Positions 19,320 to 23,654 of a stretch of 23,654 nucleotides of DNA are shown here, one piece after another. This DNA is from a virus. Location: positions 1 through 23,654 of the IMG/VR virus record IMGVR_UViG_3300027704_000161. The stretch is one strand, 5' to 3'. Within the stretch, counting starts at the first letter, position 1, and each line of letters begins with the position of its first letter. Position numbers and translations under genes: made by a program. A model generated the notes under the pieces. That model did not search any database. It saw nothing but the letters and a program-made list of their open reading frames with translations, and was not told where the DNA came from.

Positions 19320-21449
19320 ATGAAAAATGTAATGGATGAGTTGCTGGAAGTGATCGAGGCTACCGACTATAAAAGCCGGGGTTACCGATGCTTCACTAGA
19401 AAGCTAGTATTTTCCGCTATTAAAGAAGACCTGCTTGAAGACATCCTAGAAAAGCTCTTTTCCTCTCTGGTTAGCTCTGACGTCGCCGAGGTGCCCGCTA
19501 CTGCGATGGCCCGCAGGCTCACTACACGTATGGCGAATGGATTAGGCGTGGATCTGGTAGGCACCAAGGGCATCATTAAGACGGGTATAGAAATTCTGGA
19601 TTGGTTCGCGAAGGTCGGAGTGGTGAAGGCTATTAAACGTGAACAAATCGAGGAAAAGGGCAGCAAATTAGTTAAGAAAGAAAGCTGGTTTATCGAGATA
19701 CTTGTCGAAACCGAGGGAACCGAAAAGGATATATACTGCGACCCCCGCAAACCCTTTAGGCCTTGGACAACGCCAACCCGCTTTGAGAATGGGGTTTTGG
19801 TGCCATTGGTTAAACGTGCGGATCAAGTGAATATGCTACACCACTACACCTTTGAGCAGATCCCGCTGATGTATAGGGCAATCAACCGCCTTGGCGCTAC
19901 AGCGTGGGAAATCAACAGTGACTTGCTGGCATACGCTAACATTATCGACGAAACTAACTCACCATTAGGCGCACTGGCGACCCCTGAGAGCCTTAGCGCC
20001 GCTTATCGTGCCCTCGGTAACGAAAAGGCATCAAAGTCCCGTAGGAAGGCAGCAGCGAAGACTATCGGACTACATGAGAAGCGCAGCGTCTTTAACACTA
20101 TCCACGATTTAGCCATTGAGTACCTCGGCCACGAATTGCATTTCACACACAACTTTTGTGGAAGGGGTCGCCAATACGCCCTAGCGCCCCACCTAAGCCC
20201 GCAGGGTGCCGATATTGCCAAGGCGTTGCTAGTGCTCAAAGATAAGGTGCCACTAGTCGAAACTGATTTTTGGATACACTTGGCAAACTGCGCTGGCGAA
20301 GACAAGCTAACTTTTGATGATCGGGTTAAATGGGTCGATGATAACATTGAGACCTTGAGAGCCATTGGGGTTGATCCTGTAGGCAACTATGATCTTATTG
20401 AGTGCCTCGGGGTTCACCGGGAAAAGAAGACGTATTATCAGTTTATTGCTTGCTGCCAGGATCTGGCAAAGTATCTAGCATATGACGGCGTTTTTCTGAC
20501 GGGGATCATGTTGGGCCTCGATAGCACTTCCTCGGGTAACCAAATCCTGGCAATGATCGCCAAGGATGACGAGGTTGCAGAGTACGTCAATATATCAGCT
20601 ACTCCAGACGGTAAACCCGGCGACCTCTATAGGTACGTTGGTAAGTTTGTGCAGCAAGGTTTAAAAGGTCTTACACTCGACAGCATCCCTTTGAAGCTTC
20701 AGCAATACGCCAACCTTGACGCTATCGCCGATTTGGCTAATCTCCCCGAAGGCCACAAAGGGTTTCGCAAGATCACAAAGCGCATTTGCATGGTGTTACC
20801 GTACAGCGGTACACGATACGGGTCAGGCGAGATTACTAAAACCGACCAAATGGATCACGGCATACCCGAGATGGAGGCGTTAAACTTTGCGGATTGTTCT
20901 GTGGTGGGTGGCTTGATCTATGATAAATGCGTAGAGTCTGCAAAGAAGTCTATGGGGATACTGGCGTATCTTAGGGACGGTGTGGACTTTGCGGAAGAGG
21001 GGCCAATGCTTTCTTGGGTGATCCCCCAGACTAACTTCAGAGCCTTTCAGGTCAAAGAAAAGACATACGAGGAGACAATTACAGGCGTTATAGGCGGGGA
21101 GTCACTAGGGCTAAAGGTACACATTCCAACAGGCGAGCCAAACAAAGCAGGCCACAAAAACAGTATTGCACCGGGCATTGTGCATAGTTTAGATGCGGCC
21201 ATGCTTACTATGATAGTCAATGGGATACCCGAGGAGCTACCAGTTGCAGCCATACACGATCAATTCTGTGTGCCTATGGGTCACATGGCAGAACTAGTCA
21301 ACTCAGCGAGGGACGCGTATGCCGCAATTGCTTGCAGAGATAACTTCGAAACCCTTTGTGAATCGGCGTTTAACGTGAAGCGCCCATTACCACCCTCAGG
21401 CCGTTGGGATGTGTCGGAGCTGGCAAGCACTGATTACTTTATCTGCTAA
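19320..21449 (+). CDS. Single-subunit DNA-dependent RNA polymerase, T7-like
   Basis: A 709-residue polymerase. Recognised T7 elements in order: CGRGRQYALAPHLSPQGADIA (T7 RGRVY region), motif A GLDSTSSGNQ (catalytic Asp401, T7 Asp537), the O helix TKRICMVLPYSGTRYG (Lys487, Arg488, Tyr495; T7 Lys631, Arg632, Tyr639), the HKNSIAPGIVHSLDAAML element, and motif C IHDQF (His646, Asp647; T7 Asp812). The C-terminus (LPPSGRWDVSELASTDYF) resembles the T7 end, so the gene is complete. It is 174 residues shorter than T7 RNAP (883), mostly in the N-terminal domain. It is expressed from the sigma70 promoter at 19073 and should read the promoters at 6776, 21507 and 21647. Confidence 0.96.
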   Translation: MKNVMDELLEVIEATDYKSRGYRCFTRKLVFSAIKEDLLEDILEKLFSSLVSSDVAEVPATAMARRLTTRMANGLGVDLVGTKGIIKTGIEILDWFAKVGVVKAIKREQIEEKGSKLVKKESWFIEILVETEGTEKDIYCDPRKPFRPWTTPTRFENGVLVPLVKRADQVNMLHHYTFEQIPLMYRAINRLGATAWEINSDLLAYANIIDETNSPLGALATPESLSAAYRALGNEKASKSRRKAAAKTIGLHEKRSVFNTIHDLAIEYLGHELHFTHNFCGRGRQYALAPHLSPQGADIAKALLVLKDKVPLVETDFWIHLANCAGEDKLTFDDRVKWVDDNIETLRAIGVDPVGNYDLIECLGVHREKKTYYQFIACCQDLAKYLAYDGVFLTGIMLGLDSTSSGNQILAMIAKDDEVAEYVNISATPDGKPGDLYRYVGKFVQQGLKGLTLDSIPLKLQQYANLDAIADLANLPEGHKGFRKITKRICMVLPYSGTRYGSGEITKTDQMDHGIPEMEALNFADCSVVGGLIYDKCVESAKKSMGILAYLRDGVDFAEEGPMLSWVIPQTNFRAFQVKEKTYEETITGVIGGESLGLKVHIPTGEPNKAGHKNSIAPGIVHSLDAAMLTMIVNGIPEELPVAAIHDQFCVPMGHMAELVNSARDAYAAIACRDNFETLCESAFNVKRPLPPSGRWDVSELASTDYFIC

Positions 21450-21470
21450 CCCTACAACTACCAATATTAT

Positions 21471-21490
21471 GGCCCTTCGGGGTCTTTTTT
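21471..21490 (+). terminator. Intrinsic terminator after RNA polymerase gene
   Basis: GGCCC-TTCG-GGGTC followed by six T residues, 21 bases after the stop codon. Confidence 0.92.
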
Positions 21491-21506
21491 CGTTATATTT
21501 AGCTCA

Positions 21507-21530
21507 AAAAGTTAAAACTACCCATTATAG
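21507..21530 (+). promoter_or_regulatory. Predicted phage RNA polymerase promoter A
   Basis: GTTAAAACTACCCATTATAG with AGAAGAGA downstream, close in layout to the T7 consensus end CGACTCACTATAGGGAGA. The predicted start is G21530. It is followed 140 bp later by a second copy. There is no sigma70-like -35/-10 pair here. Confidence 0.78.
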
Positions 21531-21646
21531 AAGAGACATAATCACTGGTCGCCGTAGAATACGGTTTCTAAAGTAAATCCAAATTATGACCTTTCTACCA
21601 CCCCAGAGTTACGGCTCTGTGGGTGTTCTTCGGGATTTTAAGGCTT
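21530..21646 (+). ncRNA. Structured RNA segment between tandem phage promoters
   Basis: No plausible gene. Two hairpins are visible: CCGTA-GAA-TACGG (21552-21564), and a 10-bp stem with one bulge, CACCC+CAGAG (21599-21608) with CTCTG+GGGTG (21615-21625), loop TTACGG. GGTC (21547) could pair with GACC (21588) to enclose the first. There is no U-run after the second hairpin, so read-through into the next segment is likely. Confidence 0.42.
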
Positions 21647-21670
21647 AAAAGTTAAAACTACCCATTATAG
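21647..21670 (+). promoter_or_regulatory. Predicted phage RNA polymerase promoter B
   Basis: Identical to promoter A over the core GTTAAAACTACCCATTATAG, with AGAAGAAT downstream. The predicted start is G21670, placing the hammerhead motif about 40 bases into the transcript. Confidence 0.78.
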
Positions 21671-21711
21671 AGAAGAATAGTCCCGACAAGGGTAAGCCCT
21701 ACTTTGTAGGC

Positions 21712-21804
21712 AGCGCAAATCACTGATGAGAATCGGCGCTATATAAGTAAGATTCGAAACCCCCTACCTCTCACTTTAAGTGGTAGTAGCTGGGGGTATG
21801 GTTT
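21712..21804 (+). ncRNA. Candidate type I hammerhead ribozyme
   Basis: All conserved core elements are present in order. Stem I: AAATCA (21717-21722) with TGGTTT (21799-21804), one U-G pair. Core CTGATGA (21723-21729). Stem II: GAATC (21730-21734) with GATTC (21751-21755), opening with the preferred G-C pair. Core GAA (21756-21758). Stem III: ACCCCC (21759-21764) with GGGGGT (21792-21797), then A21798 as the cleavage-site nucleotide (GUA triplet). Stem III is capped by a CACT-TTA-AGTG hairpin. AGCGC (21712-21716) beside stem I can pair with GCGCT in loop II (21736-21740), which could be the stem I-loop II tertiary contact that natural hammerheads use. Predicted cleavage is after 21798. The read is by eye, not by covariance model. 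Confidence 0.85.
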
Positions 21805-21817
21805 TTAGTGGTTTGCA

Positions 21818-21960
21818 CTAAGAGACAGACGAATAACCGGAGTAATCATATAATACCGGTTAGCCATAAGATGTGGCCTTATATGTATCCTAGGTACACG
21901 GGAGAAACAACAGTATACACGGGTGCCCTATGGGGTATCTAGGGAAGGTCTGTCTCTTAG
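21818..21960 (+). ncRNA. Long-stem multi-branch RNA downstream of hammerhead
   Basis: A perfect 13-bp stem, CTAAGAGACAGAC (21818-21830) with GTCTGTCTCTTAG (21948-21960), encloses 117 nt. Inside are a perfect 7-bp hairpin TAACCGG/CCGGTTA (21834-21840, 21856-21862), an ATAAG/CTTAT hairpin (21866-21870, 21878-21882), and CCTAG/CTAGG pairing near 21889 and 21938. There is no plausible protein gene. The layout suggests a folded RNA domain whose 5' end would be set by hammerhead cleavage at 21798. Confidence 0.6.
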
Positions 21961-21980
21961 GGAAACCACCTAAGATTACA

Positions 21981-22059
21981 TAAGTATACTAAGGTACAAC
22001 CTACAACGACTAACAAAGAAATAGAAGTAGTAGTTGATAGAGTATCTTAGGTATACTTA
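21981..22059 (+). ncRNA. Long imperfect RNA hairpin
   Basis: TAAGTATAC (21981-21989) pairs with GTATACTTA (22051-22059). The stem continues TAAGGTAC (21990-21997) with GTATCTTA (22042-22049, one G-U, one bulge), then CAACGACTA (22004-22012) with TAGTAGTTG (22028-22036, one mismatch). About 26 pairs in all, with a purine-rich loop. Confidence 0.6.
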
Positions 22060-22067
22060 GGTACAAG

Positions 22068-22113
22068 TTAAGGGCAGTGTCCCTAATAGATTTTGAAGAT
22101 TATCTACCCTTAA
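22068..22113 (+). ncRNA. Switch-like stem before last cassette promoter
   Basis: TTAAGGG (22068-22074) pairs perfectly with CCCTTAA (22107-22113). The same GGG can instead pair with CCC at 22081-22083 in a short hairpin, so two exclusive folds are possible. It could end or attenuate transcripts from promoters A and B before the sigma70 promoter at 22137; there is no long U-run. Confidence 0.38.
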
Positions 22114-22136
22114 ATAAAAGATAATTGAAATAAGTG

Positions 22137-22164
22137 TTGACAGGGTTACCGGGTGTGATAAGAT
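22137..22164 (+). promoter_or_regulatory. Sigma70 promoter, last cassette (weak -10)
   Basis: TTGACA, then GGGTTACCGGGTGTGA, then TAAGAT (16-base spacer), the best -10 found. The AATTGAAATAAGTG block before the -35 and the ACC-G-GGT dyad match the cassette array. The leader ACATTCAACGAAACAAGAGA resembles the minus-strand leaders at 6382 and 6613. Confidence 0.75.
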
Positions 22165-22198
22165 AACCCCACATTCAACGAAACAAGAGATAAAGATT

Positions 22199-22396
22199 AT
22201 GAACAACTTACTTTTAAATATCGTTACTGAGCAAGCCGAGCGCATGATGAGCCGCAAAGGTGTTGTTGATTATAAAGCCATTGAAGCCTTAGTAGCTTTC
22301 CACGGAACTATGCGAAGTGCTAACGCAGAAGAGAAAGCCGCGGTGTTATGGGAGATTGGCAGCAGCTACCCTTGTAAAGTAGGTGAGCCTGTATAG
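22199..22396 (+). CDS. Last-cassette small helical protein
   Basis: A 65-residue helical protein (MNNLLLNIVTEQAERMMSRK...), with GAGATAAAGATT before the ATG as in cassettes 6 and 7. It is single in its unit, with a hairpin terminator after. Unknown family. Confidence 0.7.
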   Translation: MNNLLLNIVTEQAERMMSRKGVVDYKAIEALVAFHGTMRSANAEEKAAVLWEIGSSYPCKVGEPV

Positions 22397-22406
22397 CAGT
22401 GACCCC

Positions 22407-22438
22407 AGGAGGCCTCTAGGGGCTTCCTAAGCTGTTTT
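22407..22438 (+). terminator. Hairpin terminator of last cassette
   Basis: AGGAGGCC (22407-22414) pairs with GGCTTCCT (22421-22428, one G-U), followed at a short distance by GCTGTTTTGT. A moderate intrinsic terminator. Confidence 0.6.
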
Positions 22439-22458
22439 GTATAGAAGGCCTAATCATG

Positions 22459-22513
22459 TATCACTTATGATATAGAGTAGCTGATATAGGCGTGTATGCG
22501 CTTATAAGTGATA
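22459..22513. promoter_or_regulatory. 10-bp inverted repeat upstream of 22534 gene
   Basis: TATCACTTAT (22459-22468) and ATAAGTGATA (22504-22513) are perfect inverted repeats with a 35-base loop, ending 8 bases before the AGGAG site of the next gene. It may be an operator or an mRNA stem affecting translation. No clear sigma70 or phage promoter was found in this gap. Confidence 0.5.
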
Positions 22514-22533
22514 TTTGAAAAGGAGATTAAGTG

Positions 22534-22914
22534 ATGAGTGAAATACTGCGAAACATGATGCGCACACCTGATGGCACAATGCTGCATTCAGTCCATCGAC
22601 ACGACTTCAGAGAACATCAAGACGCTAACGGTAAAGTTTACATGTTGGATGGTGGTCTTGATTATGTTAGACATTCTGCCCACGGTGACGAAGATATGTT
22701 TACTCTTATGTCAGACGATAGCCATGAAGTTATTAGGGAAGTAGTAACGTGGGGAACATACGGCAGAGAAGGGGACCAGCTTATTACGCACGTTAAAATT
22801 GTTGATATGGACACAGAGCATTTACAAGCCTGTATAGATGGGATGAGGCGCTACCCACGACCAGCCATGTACAAAGTAATGCAAGATGAACTGGATTATC
22901 GAAGAGAGGGCTAA
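22534..22914 (+). CDS. Conserved-type phage hypothetical protein
   Basis: A 126-residue protein (MSEILRNMMRTPDGTMLHSV...), with HDFREHQDANGKVYMLDGG, a pattern I associate with phage proteins of unknown function. It is His- and Asp-rich with alternating strands. AGGAG (22521-22525) is 8 bases before ATG 22534; a GTG at 22531 in the same frame is possible. No catalytic motif is seen. Confidence 0.72.
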   Translation: MSEILRNMMRTPDGTMLHSVHRHDFREHQDANGKVYMLDGGLDYVRHSAHGDEDMFTLMSDDSHEVIREVVTWGTYGREGDQLITHVKIVDMDTEHLQACIDGMRRYPRPAMYKVMQDELDYRREG

Positions 22915-22933
22915 ATTAATAGGGGTGTTTCGT

Positions 22934-23341
22934 ATGATTTACAAATGCTCCAGATGTACAGAACCAGCAACAGTAGGCACCTTATGTGCCAAGCATACAG
23001 CCACCATGGCACTAGATGGGAAGCCACGCTACAGGGGCGCCCATAACCGCAACTTCTACGGTTCTGCTAGGTGGCGAGGTCTTAGGGAGCTGGTGCTATC
23101 ACAACAGCCCTTATGTGCCTGTTGTAACCATTACGGCACCACTAGGCCAGCAGCAGAGGTTGACCACATCTACCCTATCAGCCACAGCCCACAGCTATTA
23201 GCTACCCTTTCTAACATGCAAGGCTTATGCAAGGGGTGCCACAGTAGAAAGACCCAGCACGAGAAGCGGGGCGTGGTGTATGACTACCTGAAGCTAATCA
23301 TCATTGACCTCAATACTGGGGCTGTAACAACACTTAAATAA
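22934..23341 (+). CDS. HNH endonuclease
   Basis: A 135-residue nuclease. An N-terminal zinc-knuckle-like pair (YKCSRCTEPA, GTLCAKH) is followed by a basic linker and the HNH core: CACCNH, then AEVDHIYPIS (metal-binding His), then NMQGLCKGCHSRKT. The architecture matches the small phage HNH proteins often found beside terminase genes, where they assist DNA packaging; free-standing homing nucleases also look like this. The start at 22934 follows AGGGG; the frame extends to 22886 inside the previous gene, but that part lacks the domain. It is followed by a strong ribosome site for the next gene. Confidence 0.88.
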   Translation: MIYKCSRCTEPATVGTLCAKHTATMALDGKPRYRGAHNRNFYGSARWRGLRELVLSQQPLCACCNHYGTTRPAAEVDHIYPISHSPQLLATLSNMQGLCKGCHSRKTQHEKRGVVYDYLKLIIIDLNTGAVTTLK

Positions 23342-23355
23342 TCAGGAGGTGACCC

Positions 23356-23595
23356 ATTAAGTACATCCACGTTAATCAGCACATCATTCGGTCTAATAAG
23401 AAGCACAACGAGAATAAACCGGTGCTGACTGTGAAGGATGGTAAGACTAACACCTACGGCCATGCGGTAGAGATACACGGGCCGAGCACTGTTATATACG
23501 GTGGCAATGATAAGCCGCTGCTATCGTGTGGGGCTAGGGTGGTGATCAAGACTGATGCAGAGGTTGTTATCATTAATGAAGACGCACCAATATAG
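23356..23595 (+). CDS. Small conserved phage protein with apparent AUU start
   Basis: A 79-residue frame starting at ATT and encoding (M)KYIHVNQHIIRSNKKHN, then TYGHAVEIHGPSTVIYGG and LLSCGARVVIKTDAEVVI. This pattern resembles a small phage/prophage protein I recall beginning with M(K)YIHVNQH. AGGAGGT (23344-23350) ends 5 bases before the ATT, and an in-frame TGA at 23350 excludes an upstream start. No ATG exists in the frame; the first GTG is about 23 codons in, past the conserved beginning. The function is unknown. It lies 14 bases after the HNH stop. Confidence 0.75.
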   Translation: MKYIHVNQHIIRSNKKHNENKPVLTVKDGKTNTYGHAVEIHGPSTVIYGGNDKPLLSCGARVVIKTDAEVVIINEDAPI

Positions 23596-23623
23596 TGCGC
23601 TCCCTTGAGTAATAGGAAAAATT

Positions 23624-23654
23624 ATTTTATTTTGACGAAAAATCCCATAAAATC
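23624..23654 (+). promoter_or_regulatory. Possible promoter cut by window end
   Basis: AT-rich sequence with TTGACG about 17 bases from the window edge, where a -10 element would be expected just outside. It lacks the TTACCGGGT spacer of the other promoters. Weak. Confidence 0.25.

Noticed and set aside
21745-21800. tRNA-like T-loop (GATTCGAAACC) in the non-coding region.
   Set aside because: No acceptor stem, D-arm or anticodon arm in the right places; the same bases are fully explained by hammerhead stem II, GAA and stem III.
21818-21960. AAGAGACAG / CTGTCTCTT inside the 13-bp inverted repeat resembles the Tn5 mosaic end used in sequencing adaptors.
   Set aside because: Only about 10 bases match; the rest of the 19-base mosaic end is absent on both arms, and the flanks continue as ordinary structured sequence. 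Adaptor carry-over or a transposon end would match further.
21670-22113. Group I intron with the downstream HNH gene as its homing nuclease.
   Set aside because: I could not find the ordered conserved core elements, and the RNA polymerase gene before it is complete, so no split exon is evident.
1-23654. Direct terminal repeats or an attachment site with integrase.
   Set aside because: The two window ends share no visible repeat, and no integrase, excisionase or attachment-like sequence was found; the window is probably internal to the genome.

Overview
The window is part of a tailed-phage genome, most likely a podovirus of the T7 supergroup infecting a Gram-negative, probably aquatic, bacterium. 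The evidence is a T7-type single-subunit RNA polymerase (19320-21449), a T7 gp4-like primase-helicase, a family A DNA polymerase with 3'-5' exonuclease, a gp2.5-like single-strand binding protein, a gp6-like 5'-3' exonuclease, a GH24 lysozyme with a 3-TM holin, and a collagen-like tail fibre with an S74 autoprocessing chaperone. Near-consensus sigma70 promoters and strong Shine-Dalgarno sites suggest a proteobacterial host. I cannot name the species.

Layout, left to right. (1) 1-4660: the 3' part of a giant fibre gene, about 640 residues of Gly-X-Y repeats and then an S74 domain, followed by three smaller adhesin/fibre-associated genes. (2) 4678-5922: lysis genes (small lipoprotein, lysozyme, holin) and a terminator. 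(3) 5932-6682: three small minus-strand genes, two behind copies of one promoter-leader. (4) 6776-15825: a replication and nucleotide operon behind a phage-RNA-polymerase-like promoter, containing primase-helicase, DUF3310, SSB, DNA polymerase, MazG-like, exonuclease, an overlapping GIY-YIG nuclease, a zinc-ribbon protein and a class II (B12-dependent) ribonucleotide reductase, ending in a strong intrinsic terminator. (5) 15837-19101: accessory genes in repeated cassettes, each with a near-identical sigma70 promoter and leader, several closed by a UNCG-tetraloop terminator. (6) the RNA polymerase gene. (7) 21450-22136: a 690-bp gene-free region with two tandem copies of the phage promoter, a candidate type I hammerhead ribozyme and further long RNA stems. 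(8) 22137-23654: a last cassette, a conserved phage hypothetical, an HNH nuclease, and a small gene that seems to start at AUU.

A transcription scheme follows from this. Host sigma70 holoenzyme reads the cassettes and the polymerase gene, through promoters sharing an ACC-N-GGT dyad in the spacer. The phage polymerase then reads the replication operon and the structured RNA locus from promoters resembling the T7 class. Two tandem phage promoters directly after the polymerase gene recall the T7 primary origin region. The most unusual parts are the hammerhead-bearing RNA locus and the cassette array with a shared putative operator.
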